64,000 nt of DNA from positions 124,001 to 188,000 of the forward strand of contig NZ_FMCR01000006.1 of NCBI RefSeq assembly GCF_900091575.1, read 5' to 3'. Position numbers and translations under genes: made by a program. Positions 36,146 to 43,742 of the stretch are shown one piece after another. Each line of letters starts with the position of its first letter. Position 1 is the stretch's first letter. Source of the stretch: Micromonospora saelicesensis. Lineage in GTDB: Bacteria; Actinomycetota; Actinomycetes; Mycobacteriales; Micromonosporaceae. The notes under the pieces were generated by a model. It saw nothing but the letters and a program-made list of their open reading frames with translations. It did no database searches and was not told where the DNA came from.

Positions 36146-36547
36146 CTACGGGGTCGGCCCACCTATCGCCACGTCGTCGACCCGAATATTGACCTCGTCG
36201 ACCCGCAGCCCGAACGCCTCGATCGTCTCCGTCACCTGGGCGCGTACCTGACTGGTGATCTCCGGTACCGGCCGACCCGCCTCGATCACCAACACCAGGT
36301 TGACCACGGCGGCGTCCCCGGTCACGTGGGCCGAGCAACCCCGCCGGGCGTCACCCACCTGGTCCAGCCCGACCCGGTCGAGGACCGCGTTGAAGAACCG
36401 GGCGACGTCCCCGCCCAGGTCGGCCACGCCGGGCACCGCGCGGGCCGCCGCGACGGCGATCTTCTCGATCACCTCGTCGGCGACCTGGGTCGTCCCGCCA
36501 GCCGGCACCGACGCCCTGGTCAGCTCCCGCGTTGCTTCCAGGTCCAC
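36146..36547 (-). CDS. Asp23/Gls24-family envelope stress protein
   Basis: A 133-residue Asp23/Gls24 protein (VADEVIEKIAVAAARAVPGV, then ITSQVRAQVTETIEAFGLRV). Members are small cytoplasmic proteins, some membrane-associated, linked to envelope or alkaline stress. It is a close paralogue of the next gene (36705-37124). Both share the segment VADLGGDVxRFFNxVLD. The gene lies 158 bases downstream of it, so the pair may be separately transcribed. Function in actinobacteria is not settled. Confidence 0.88.
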   Translation of the reverse strand: MDLEATRELTRASVPAGGTTQVADEVIEKIAVAAARAVPGVADLGGDVARFFNAVLDRVGLDQVGDARRGCSAHVTGDAAVVNLVLVIEAGRPVPEITSQVRAQVTETIEAFGLRVDEVNIRVDDVAIGGPTP

Positions 36548-36704
36548 AGTCGCTCCCTGCTCCTCGTACCACCGCGTCTGGGCACGTCCGGCCCCCGGTG
36601 AAGATGGGGCGGTGCGAGCCTACTGGGACGATGCGTCCCGGGATGTTCCTGGCGAACGGTAAGCGGGCGGTCCGACAGTCGTCAGGCCGTCGGGCGGCTA
36701 CGCC

Positions 36705-37124
36705 TCAGGCTCCGGCTGCCGCCCCCGGCTGGTTCAGCTCGATGTCGTCCACAGTGACGTTGACCTGGGTGACCGTCAGGCCGTACTTCTCCACCGCCTC
36801 GATCACCGCGGCCCGCACCGCCTCGGTCACGTCGGCCACGACGTGCCCGGCGTCGATCACCAGGACCACGTTGATGACGGCCGAGCTGCCCTTCACGTCG
36901 GCCGACACGCCCCGCCGAGCGTCGCCCACCTCGTCCAGGCCGACCTTGTCCAGCACGCTGTTGAAGAACCGGGAGACATCACCGCCGAGATCGGCGACAC
37001 CGGGGACGGCACGAGCGGCCGCACCGGCGATCTTCTCCACGACCTCGTCGGAAACCGACGTGACACCCCGGGCCGCGCCCGTCGCGGGCTGCACTGCGCC
37101 AGCGTTCTCCACCGCGTCCGTCAT
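36705..37124 (-). CDS. Asp23/Gls24-family envelope stress protein, paralogue
   Basis: A 139-residue paralogue of the neighbouring Asp23 gene (VSDEVVEKIAGAAARAVPGV; DEVGDARRGVSADVKGSSAV). The ATG at 37124 has GGGGAG eight bases upstream; the 46 earlier in-frame residues look non-coding. Tandem Asp23 paralogues are common in actinomycetes and may form mixed assemblies. Between this gene and meaB is a 216-base gap without a recognisable signal. Confidence 0.88.
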   Translation of the reverse strand: MTDAVENAGAVQPATGAARGVTSVSDEVVEKIAGAAARAVPGVADLGGDVSRFFNSVLDKVGLDEVGDARRGVSADVKGSSAVINVVLVIDAGHVVADVTEAVRAAVIEAVEKYGLTVTQVNVTVDDIELNQPGAAAGA

Positions 37125-37340
37125 GATCACATCTCCCCTGGTCCCGGTGCAATGTGGACCGACCGGCTCGTCAGCCCGCTCCGCGAAAGCCCCGCTTGCG
37201 GCCACGCGCGGCGAGCCTACTAAAACCAGAGCTGCCTTCGCTTGCGGGCGTGCGGCGCGCACGAGCGACGGCGTCGGTCCGCACCGGACAGTGCCGATCG
37301 GGTTCCTCCGGGTGGACGTGCCGGTCGGCGGTTCGCCGGG

Positions 37341-38342
37341 TCAGCGCGCGAGCTGGGCGAGCAACTCGTCCGCCGCCGTGTACGGGTCGGTCGCGCCCTC
37401 GGCAACCTTGGTGGCGAGCGTGGCCAGCTCCGTACCGTCGCGCAGTGAGCCGATCCGGGCGCGGAGGATGCCGAGCGCGATCGCCTCGATCTCGGCGGCG
37501 GCCCGCGCCTCCTGGCGGCGGCGCAGCTCGCCGTGCTCGACCAGCCAGCCCCGGTGCTTGTCGATGGCGGCGGCGATCTCGTCGATGCCCTCGCCCCGCG
37601 CGGCGACCGAACGGACCACCTGGGGCCGCCACTGCCCCGGCCCGCGCTCACCGAGCGCGATCATGCCCTGGATGTCGCGGACGGTGGCGTCGACGCCGTC
37701 CCGGTCCGCCTTGTTGACCACGAACACGTCGGCGATCTCCAGGATGCCGGCCTTGACCGCCTGGATCGCGTCGCCCATCCCGGGTGCGAGCAGCACCAGC
37801 GTCGTGTCGGCGAGCGAGGCGACCTCCACCTCGGCCTGCCCGACGCCGACAGTCTCGACCAGCACCACGTCGCAGCCGGCGCCCTCCAGCACCCGGACCG
37901 CCTGCGGCGTGGCCGCGGCCAGCCCGCCGAGGTGCCCCCGGCTGGACATCGACCGGATGTAGACGCCCGGGTCGGTGGCGTGGTCCTGCATCCGCACCCG
38001 GTCACCGAGGATCGCTCCGCCGGTGAACGGGCTGGACGGGTCGACCGCCAGCACGCCCACCCGGTGCCCGCGCGCCCGCAGCGCGCGGACCAGCTCGTTC
38101 GTGGTGGTCGACTTGCCCACCCCGGGTGACCCGGTCAGCCCGACCACCTGGGCCTGCCCGGCGTACGGCGCCAGCGCCGCGGCGATCTCCGGCAACAGCG
38201 CGTCACCGTTCTCCACCAACGTGATCAGGCGAGCCACCGCGCGGGGGTCGCCCGCGCGGGACCGCTCGACCAGCAGCGGTACGTCCCGGCTGCGGCGCAC
38301 CGACGTGGTGCCCGCTGCCGGAACGTGCTCAGCCTCGCTCAC
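37341..38342 (-). CDS. meaB: MeaB/ArgK-type G3E GTPase, mutase chaperone
   Basis: A 333-residue P-loop GTPase that guards and reloads B12-dependent acyl-CoA mutases. Walker A is GSPGVGKST at 71-79. Other G-motifs include VDPSSPFTGGAILGDRVRM, VETVGVGQAEVEVA and the base-recognition NKAD. The GTG start at 38342 has a weak AGGGA upstream. It follows the thiolase gene by 55 bases on the same strand, so a thiolase-meaB transcript is likely. Clients in the window would be IcmA and MeaA. Confidence 0.93.
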   Translation of the reverse strand: MSEAEHVPAAGTTSVRRSRDVPLLVERSRAGDPRAVARLITLVENGDALLPEIAAALAPYAGQAQVVGLTGSPGVGKSTTTNELVRALRARGHRVGVLAVDPSSPFTGGAILGDRVRMQDHATDPGVYIRSMSSRGHLGGLAAATPQAVRVLEGAGCDVVLVETVGVGQAEVEVASLADTTLVLLAPGMGDAIQAVKAGILEIADVFVVNKADRDGVDATVRDIQGMIALGERGPGQWRPQVVRSVAARGEGIDEIAAAIDKHRGWLVEHGELRRRQEARAAAEIEAIALGILRARIGSLRDGTELATLATKVAEGATDPYTAADELLAQLAR

Positions 38343-38397
38343 TGCGTCATCCCTGTTCGCGACTGCGGGGCTCGCAGGACCCGCTCACTCCTCGCGC

Positions 38398-39597
38398 TCA
38401 CTGGCTGGTCTCGGCCTTGCCCGGCACGTGGATGATCAGCGCGTCGCCCTGGCCACCGCCGCCACACAGCGCGGCCGCGCCGGTGCCACCGCCGCGCCGC
38501 TTCAGCTCCAGGGCGAGGGTGAGTACGAGACGCGCGCCGGACATGCCGATCGGGTGCCCCAGCGCGATCGCGCCGCCGTTGACGTTGACCTTGTCCGGGC
38601 TGATCCCGAGGTCCCGGGTGGACTGGACACCGACCTGCGCGAACGCCTCGTTGATCTCGATGAGGTCCAGGTCCGCAACGCTCAGGCCGCCCTTCTTCAG
38701 GGCGTGGTTGATGGCGTTGGACGGCTGCGAGTGCAGGGAGTTGTCCGGGCCCGCCACGTTGCCGTGCGCGCCGATCTCGGCCAGCCAGGTCAGCCCCAGC
38801 TCCTTCGCCTTGGCCTTGCTCATCACGAGCACGGCGGCGGCGCCGTCGGAGATCGGCGACGAGCTGCCGGCGGTGATGGTGCCGTCCTTGGCGAAGGCGG
38901 GGCGCAGCTTGGCCAGCGACTCGACCGTGGTGTCCGGGCGGATGCCCTCGTCCTCGGTGATCACCAGCGGGTCACCCTTGCGCTGCGGGATGACCACCGG
39001 GGCGATCTCGTCGGCGAAGTGGCCGTTCTTCTGCGCTGCGGCGGCCCGCTGGTGGCTGGCGGCGGCGAAGGCGTCCTGCTCCGCGCGGGAGATGCCGTGC
39101 CTGGCACCGAGCCGCTCGGTCGACTCGCCCATCGAGCAGCAGTCCCAGGCGTCGCTGAGGCCGTCGTGTGCCATGTGGTCCTTGACCACCACGTCGCCGT
39201 ACTTGTAGCCGGTGCGCTGGCCCATCAGCAGGTGCGGGGCGTTGGTCATGGACTCCATGCCGCCGGCCACCACGATGTCGAACTCGCCGGCCCGGATCAG
39301 CTGGTCGGCCAGGGCGATCGCGTCCAGGCCGGAGAGGCAGACCTTGTTGATGGTCAGCGCCGGCACGGACATCGGCACGCCGGCCTCGACCGCCGCCTGC
39401 CGAGCCGGGATCTGACCGGTGCCGGCCTGCAACACCTGCCCCATGATCACGTACTGGACCTGGTCCGGGCTGACGCCGGCACGCTCCAGCGCCGCCTTGA
39501 TGGCGATCCCGCCGAGCTTCGTGGCCGGGAGGTCCTTGAGGTTGCCCAGCAGCCGGCCCATCGGGGTCCGCGCGCCGCTGACGATCACCGAAGCCAT
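38398..39597 (-). CDS. acetyl-CoA C-acetyltransferase (thiolase)
   Basis: Condenses two acetyl-CoA to acetoacetyl-CoA, the entry step to the ethylmalonyl-CoA pathway (reverse in beta-oxidation). The 399-residue protein has nucleophile Cys87 in NKVCLSG, the GGMESMTNAPHL motif, INEAFA, and the C-terminal active-site loop CGGGGQGDA. The start is ATG 39597. It is divergent from the epimerase gene across 61 bases holding the shared operator motif. meaB follows. Confidence 0.94.
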   Translation of the reverse strand: MASVIVSGARTPMGRLLGNLKDLPATKLGGIAIKAALERAGVSPDQVQYVIMGQVLQAGTGQIPARQAAVEAGVPMSVPALTINKVCLSGLDAIALADQLIRAGEFDIVVAGGMESMTNAPHLLMGQRTGYKYGDVVVKDHMAHDGLSDAWDCCSMGESTERLGARHGISRAEQDAFAAASHQRAAAAQKNGHFADEIAPVVIPQRKGDPLVITEDEGIRPDTTVESLAKLRPAFAKDGTITAGSSSPISDGAAAVLVMSKAKAKELGLTWLAEIGAHGNVAGPDNSLHSQPSNAINHALKKGGLSVADLDLIEINEAFAQVGVQSTRDLGISPDKVNVNGGAIALGHPIGMSGARLVLTLALELKRRGGGTGAAALCGGGGQGDALIIHVPGKAETSQ

Positions 39598-39629
39598 GCC
39601 TGCCTCCGAAGGGGTGCCGAGCTGTACGC

Positions 39630-39645
39630 CTTAACGATTGTTCGG
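39630..39645. promoter_or_regulatory. acyl-CoA regulon palindrome between thiolase and epimerase
   Basis: CTTAACGATTGTTCGG lies in the 61-base divergent gap, 32 bases before the thiolase start and 13 before the epimerase start. It matches the icmA site at 12 of 16 positions. It could control both genes. Confidence 0.5.
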
Positions 39646-39658
39646 CCAGACTAGCGCC

Positions 39659-40135
39659 ATGGCAGAGAACTCCCCCGTCGAGCCCGGTGCGGACTACGTC
39701 ACAGACATCGGGCTTCGCAAGATTGACCACGTCGGGATCGCCGTGGCCGACCTGGACGCCGCGATCGACTTCTACCAGCGGACGTTCGGGATGCGCTGCG
39801 TACACGTGGAGACCAACACCGAGCAGGGCGTACGGGAAGCGATGCTGGCCGTCGGGCCGACCACCGAGGGTGGCTGCGTGCAGCTACTGGCCCCGCTCAC
39901 CCCGGAGTCGACGATCGCGAAGTTCCTGGACCGCAACGGGCCGGGCGTGCAGCAGGTCGCGTACACCGTGGTGGACATCGACGTGGCCTGCGCGGCGCTA
40001 CGTGAGCGCGGCATGCGCCTGCTCTACGACGCTCCGAGGCGTGGCACCGCGGACAGCCGGATCAACTTCGTCCACCCCAAGGACGCCGGTGGTGTCCTCG
40101 TCGAACTGGTCCAACCCGCCCCCACCCCCCACTGA
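39659..40135 (+). CDS. mce: methylmalonyl-CoA/ethylmalonyl-CoA epimerase
   Basis: Interconverts the 2R and 2S forms of methylmalonyl-CoA (and probably ethylmalonyl-CoA), feeding the mutases. The 158-residue product is a VOC/glyoxalase-fold protein: IDHVGIAVADLDAAIDFYQR at the N-terminus and INFVHPKDAGGVLVELVQ at the end, both with metal-ligand candidates. ATG 39659 has no ribosome site and only 61 bases of divergent gap, so the message may be leaderless. It neighbours thiolase and ccr, the expected metabolic partners. Confidence 0.93.
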   Translation: MAENSPVEPGADYVTDIGLRKIDHVGIAVADLDAAIDFYQRTFGMRCVHVETNTEQGVREAMLAVGPTTEGGCVQLLAPLTPESTIAKFLDRNGPGVQQVAYTVVDIDVACAALRERGMRLLYDAPRRGTADSRINFVHPKDAGGVLVELVQPAPTPH

Positions 40136-40151
40136 CCCCCCGACCCCACCC

Positions 40152-40226
40152 CACCCCTCGTTGATCAAGAGGTTTGCGTCATCCTGCGCCGCACAGATGA
40201 CCGAAAGCTCTTGATCAACAGGGGTG
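40152..40226. repeat. 75-bp interspersed palindrome with GTTGATCAAGAG arms
   Basis: Arms GTTGATCAAGAG (40160-40171) and CTCTTGATCAAC (40208-40219) are perfect. They extend outward by CACCCCT and AGGGGTG after one bulged base. A 36-base interior. It lies in the gap after the epimerase gene. Architecture, though not sequence, parallels the palindrome at 34256-34328. Confidence 0.6.
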
Positions 40227-40331
40227 GTGGCCGGTTGGAGGCCCGGTGCGCGCACGTCAGTGCGCGGTTGGCGGGGCGGTTGGACACCTTCACGCATCGG
40301 CGGATGCAGTTTTTCACAGAGGACTTCCCGG

Positions 40332-40347
40332 CCTAGCTACCGTTCAG
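40332..40347. promoter_or_regulatory. acyl-CoA regulon palindrome, ccr site
   Basis: CCTAGCTACCGTTCAG, 29 bases before the ccr start. The right half CCGTTCAG is identical to the hbd and meaA sites. The left half is weaker. Confidence 0.55.
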
Positions 40348-40376
40348 TAACGTCCGGCCCCACAGGAGCGCGACCG

Positions 40377-41831
40377 GTGCCGGATGTGTCGAATGCCGAC
40401 ATGGCGGTCGTGCCCACCGGCGCCGACGATGGCAGCACCCGGGCCCGTGCGGGTGCGGATGAACCGGAGGTCACCGTGCAGGACATCCTCGAAGCGATCA
40501 TGGCGGCGGAGGAATCGAACGACCCGGACCGCGAACTCGCCGGCCTCGCCGGACTGCCCGTACCGGAGAGCTACCGAGGCGTGGTGGTCCGCGCCGAGGA
40601 GGCCCGGATGTTCGACGGCATGGCCAGCCGGGACAAGGACCCGCGCAAGGCGCTGCACGTGCAGGAGGTGCCGACGCCGGAGTTGGCGCCGGGCGAGGCG
40701 CTGGTCGCGGTGATGGCCAGCGCGATCAACTACAACACGGTGTGGACCAGCATCTTCGAGCCGGTTTCCACCTTCAAGTTCCTGGAGCGCTACGGTCGGG
40801 TCTCCGAGCTGACCCGCCGGCACGACCTGCCGTACCACGTGGTCGGCTCGGACGCGGCGGGCGTGGTGCTGCGCGTCGGCGCCGGGGTGACCCGCTGGGC
40901 GCCCGGCGACGAGGTGGTCGCGCACTGCCTCTCCGTCGAGCTGGAGGACGCGGCCGGGCACGACGACACCATGCTCGACCCGCAACAGCGGATCTGGGGC
41001 TTCGAGACCAACTTCGGCGGGCTGGCCGAGCTGGCGGTGGTCAAGGCCAACCAGCTGATGCCCAAGCCGCGGCACCTGAGCTGGGAGGAGGCGGCCAGTC
41101 CCGGGCTGGTCAACTCCACCGCGTACCGGCAGCTCGTCTCGCACCACGGCGCGAACATGAAGCAGGGCGACGTCGTGCTGATCTGGGGCGCGTCCGGCGG
41201 CCTCGGCGGGTACGCCACCCAGATGGCGCTCAACGGCGGCGCGATTCCGGTCTGCGTGGTGTCCTCGCCGGAGAAGGCCGAGCTGTGCCGCAAGATGGGC
41301 GCCGAGCTGGTCATCGACCGGGCCGCGGAGGGTTTCCGCTTCTGGAAGGACGAGGAGACCCAGGACCCGGACGAGTGGCGGCGCTTCGGCGAACGGATTC
41401 GCGAGCTGACCGGCGGCGAGGACCCGGACATCGTGTTCGAGCACCCGGGTCGGGAAACGTTCGGCGCCAGCGTCTACGTGGCCCGGCGCGGTGGGACCAT
41501 CGTCACCTGCGCCTCCACCAGCGGCTTCCTGCACCAGTACGACAACCGCTACCTGTGGATGCACCTCAAGCGGATCGTGGGCAGCCACTTCGCCAACTAC
41601 CACGAGGCCTGGCAGGCCAATCGCCTGGTCGCGCTCGGCAAGGTGCACCCGACGGTGTCCCGCACCTACCCGCTGGAGCAGACCGGCCAGGCCGCGTACG
41701 AGGTGCACCGCAACGCCCACCAGGGCAAGGTCGGCGTGCGCTGCCTCGCACCGACCGACGGGCTGGGCGTACGTGACGGGGAGTTGCGGGCCCGGCACGA
41801 GGACGCGATCAACCGGTTCCGGGGTCACTGA
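40377..41831 (+). CDS. ccr: crotonyl-CoA carboxylase/reductase
   Basis: Reductively carboxylates crotonyl-CoA to (2S)-ethylmalonyl-CoA with NADPH, the signature step of the ethylmalonyl-CoA pathway and a source of polyketide extender units. The 484-residue MDR-superfamily protein has the NADPH loop WGASGGLGGYATQ. CO2-site residues known from Kitasatospora enzyme are present: Asn in INYNTVW, Phe-Glu in WGFETNFGG, and His in GSHFANY. GTG 40377 lies eight bases after AGGAG. Downstream is a 27-bp tandem repeat that begins inside the stop region. Confidence 0.95.
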   Translation: MPDVSNADMAVVPTGADDGSTRARAGADEPEVTVQDILEAIMAAEESNDPDRELAGLAGLPVPESYRGVVVRAEEARMFDGMASRDKDPRKALHVQEVPTPELAPGEALVAVMASAINYNTVWTSIFEPVSTFKFLERYGRVSELTRRHDLPYHVVGSDAAGVVLRVGAGVTRWAPGDEVVAHCLSVELEDAAGHDDTMLDPQQRIWGFETNFGGLAELAVVKANQLMPKPRHLSWEEAASPGLVNSTAYRQLVSHHGANMKQGDVVLIWGASGGLGGYATQMALNGGAIPVCVVSSPEKAELCRKMGAELVIDRAAEGFRFWKDEETQDPDEWRRFGERIRELTGGEDPDIVFEHPGRETFGASVYVARRGGTIVTCASTSGFLHQYDNRYLWMHLKRIVGSHFANYHEAWQANRLVALGKVHPTVSRTYPLEQTGQAAYEVHRNAHQGKVGVRCLAPTDGLGVRDGELRARHEDAINRFRGH

Positions 41832-41983
41832 GCGGCGCCGCCGGCCCAGGGTCACTGACCGGCGCCGCCGGCCCAGGGTCACTGACCGGCGCCGCCGGCC
41901 CGGGGTCACTGACCGGCGCCGCCGGCCCGGGGTCACTGACCGGCGCCGCCGGCCCGGGGTCACTGACCGGCGCCGCCGGCCCT
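41822..41983. repeat. 27-bp tandem repeat, six copies, at the ccr 3' end
   Basis: Six head-to-tail 27-base units, each containing the palindrome GGTCACTGACC and a GGCGCCGCCGGCCC block. The first copy includes the ccr stop codon (41829-41831). Because 27 is a multiple of three, long spurious ORFs appear in several frames. It is likely a non-coding minisatellite or multi-hairpin 3' end. Confidence 0.85.
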
Positions 41984-42112
41984 CGGAGGCACCGACCGGC
42001 GTCCGGAGCGCCGAGGCGGGTCCCGGCCGGACGGTGGAACGCCGGATGACCATTGCGCTGATCGCTCATTGTTCTTCCGCCCCCATTAGCGGATAAGCCA
42101 CCCGGATCGAAC
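41984..42112. other. spacer with a possible 16-codon ORF
   Basis: Between the tandem repeat and the terminator. An ATG at 42046 opens a 16-codon frame, MTIALIAHCSSAPISG, ending TAA at 42094-42096, without a good ribosome site. It directly precedes the 42113 terminator, so a small transcript ending there is conceivable. Nothing else is recognised. Confidence 0.25.
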
Positions 42113-42144
42113 AAAGGGCCTCGGGGTAACCCCGGGGCCCTTTT
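42113..42144. terminator. canonical intrinsic terminator
   Basis: A 14-bp stem (AAAGGGCCTCGGGG with CCCCGGGGCCCTTT, one wobble pair) and TAA loop, with T-runs in both directions. It ends rightward transcripts from the ccr region and isolates the coiled-coil genes. It is the only textbook U-tract terminator in the window. Confidence 0.88.
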
Positions 42145-42299
42145 CCGCGTCACGCTGCGTGGCGTCCGACCCGCCGGGACCTGCCAAGATCGCCGATTGG
42201 TCCAACCTGGCCGATCGCGGGAGTTGACCATGTAAAGAGGGCACGAAAGCTTCGCACCGCTCTTGCGAAGCACCCTGGGGCGTCTGCCAGTATGTCCCA

Positions 42300-43565
42300 A
42301 TGCCCCAGCAGCAGTCCTCCCCTCTCGCGTTCTTCGATAACGCGAACTCGCAGCCAGATTTCACCGTTGGCCTGCGCGGATACAACACTCATCAGGTCGA
42401 CGACTTCCTCGGCCGGATGACCGCCGCGCTGACCCAGTCCGAGCAGGCCCGTGCCGAGGCCGAGCAGCGGATGAACGACGCCCAGCGTCGGCTCCGCCAG
42501 GCCGAGCAGCGCATGAGTGCGCTGGAGCAGAAGCTCACCGACACGAACAAGCAGCTCGAAGAGAACAGCCGACCCACCCTCTCCGGGCTCGGCACGCGCG
42601 TTGAGCAGATCCTCCGGCTCGCCGAGGAGCAGGCCAACGACCACCGCAACGAGGCCAAGCGCGAGTCGGAGGGCATCCTCTCCGCCGCCCGCCTCGAGGC
42701 TCGCGAGATCACCGACAAGGCCCGCGCCGAGGCCGCCGCCATGAAGGCGAGCGCCGAGCGCGAGGCGGGCAACCTGCGTACGGCCGCCGAGCGCGAGGCC
42801 GCCGAGGTCCGGGTGCAGGCTCGCCGCGAGGCCGACACGCTGCGCGCCGACGCCGACCGGGAGACCAAGCAGCTGCGTACGGTCACCGCGCACGAGGTGG
42901 CCGAGCTGAAGTCGACTGTCGAGCGCGAGGTCGCCACCCTGCGGGCCACCGCCGAGCGGGAGATCACCCAGCAGCGGGCGAAGGCCGCCCGCGAGGCTGA
43001 GGAGAAGCGCGCCGAGGCGACCAAGCTGCTCACCGATGCGCGCGACAAGCGCGACAAGGACCTGCAGGCCCTGGAGCTCCAGCTGGCCGAGCGGCGGGAG
43101 AAGGCCGAGCGCGAGGAGTCCGAGCGGCACGCCGCCCAGGTCGCGCAGACCCAGAAGATGGTCAGCGAGGCCGAGCAGCGTGCCCGGGCCGCGCAGGAGC
43201 GGGCCAAGGAGATCGAGCAGCGCGCCGAGGCGCGGCGGGTCGAGTCGGAGCGCAACGCCGCCGAGACTGTCGACAAGGCCAAGGCCCACTCGGAGAAGAC
43301 CCTCAACGAGGCGAAGGCCGAGTCGCAGCGCCTGCTCACCGAGGCCCGCACCGAGGCGGAGCTGACCACGCAGGCCGCCCGCCGCGAGGTCGAGGACCTC
43401 ACCCGGCAGAAGGACGCTGTCACGTCGCAGCTGGGTCAGATGCTCTCCGGCCTCGCCGGCATCGTTCCGGGAATGCCGGCGCAGGCCGCTCCGGCTGCCA
43501 AGCCGGAAGCAGCAAAGAAGACCGATGGCGGTCAGGAGCGGGTTCCCGCGGAGACCGCCGGCTGA
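42300..43565 (+). CDS. FilP-like coiled-coil cytoskeletal protein with DivIVA-type N-terminus
   Basis: A 421-residue protein. It starts with a DivIVA-like segment (FTVGLRGYNTHQVDDFLGRM, 20-39). Nearly continuous coiled coil follows at about 45-370, rich in Ala/Glu/Arg/Lys heptads such as LGTRVEQILRLAEEQANDH. A short Ala/Pro tail closes it. The middle and end resemble Streptomyces FilP, an intermediate-filament-like protein stiffening hyphae and acting with polar DivIVA. Its position near the epimerase and thiolase genes matches the Streptomyces filP-scy neighbourhood as I recall it. It precedes a Scy-like gene, separated by a terminator hairpin. Confidence 0.85.
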   Translation: MPQQQSSPLAFFDNANSQPDFTVGLRGYNTHQVDDFLGRMTAALTQSEQARAEAEQRMNDAQRRLRQAEQRMSALEQKLTDTNKQLEENSRPTLSGLGTRVEQILRLAEEQANDHRNEAKRESEGILSAARLEAREITDKARAEAAAMKASAEREAGNLRTAAEREAAEVRVQARREADTLRADADRETKQLRTVTAHEVAELKSTVEREVATLRATAEREITQQRAKAAREAEEKRAEATKLLTDARDKRDKDLQALELQLAERREKAEREESERHAAQVAQTQKMVSEAEQRARAAQERAKEIEQRAEARRVESERNAAETVDKAKAHSEKTLNEAKAESQRLLTEARTEAELTTQAARREVEDLTRQKDAVTSQLGQMLSGLAGIVPGMPAQAAPAAKPEAAKKTDGGQERVPAETAG

Positions 43566-43592
43566 CGCGAGGCGTCAGGTCGGGGCATCGAC

Positions 43593-43632
43593 GGCGCGAG
43601 GTGACACCGGGTAACCGGTGCCACCTCGCGCC
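43593..43632 (+). terminator. hairpin terminator after the FilP-like gene
   Basis: Arms GGCGCGAGGTGACACCGG and CCGGTGCCACCTCGCGCC pair except for a central two-base mismatch, with a GTAA loop. It is 28 bases past the stop. No U-run follows. Confidence 0.75.
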
Positions 43633-43742
43633 GTATGCGTTTCCTAACCCCTGGTATTCGCTGACCGCAACGGAGTGAAGTAGCTCCCACAAGGCCCGTC
43701 CGTATCGCCCCAGCAGGGCCCGTTGCGTGTGAGGATGGGGGC

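Noticed and set aside
41822..41983. Possible CRISPR array
   Set aside because: The units are directly head-to-tail with no unique spacers, and no cas genes are near.
41809..42300. Repeat protein with DPGPAAPVS units on the minus strand
   Set aside because: The repeats come from the 27-bp DNA array, which is open in several frames; there is no ribosome site or non-repeat domain.
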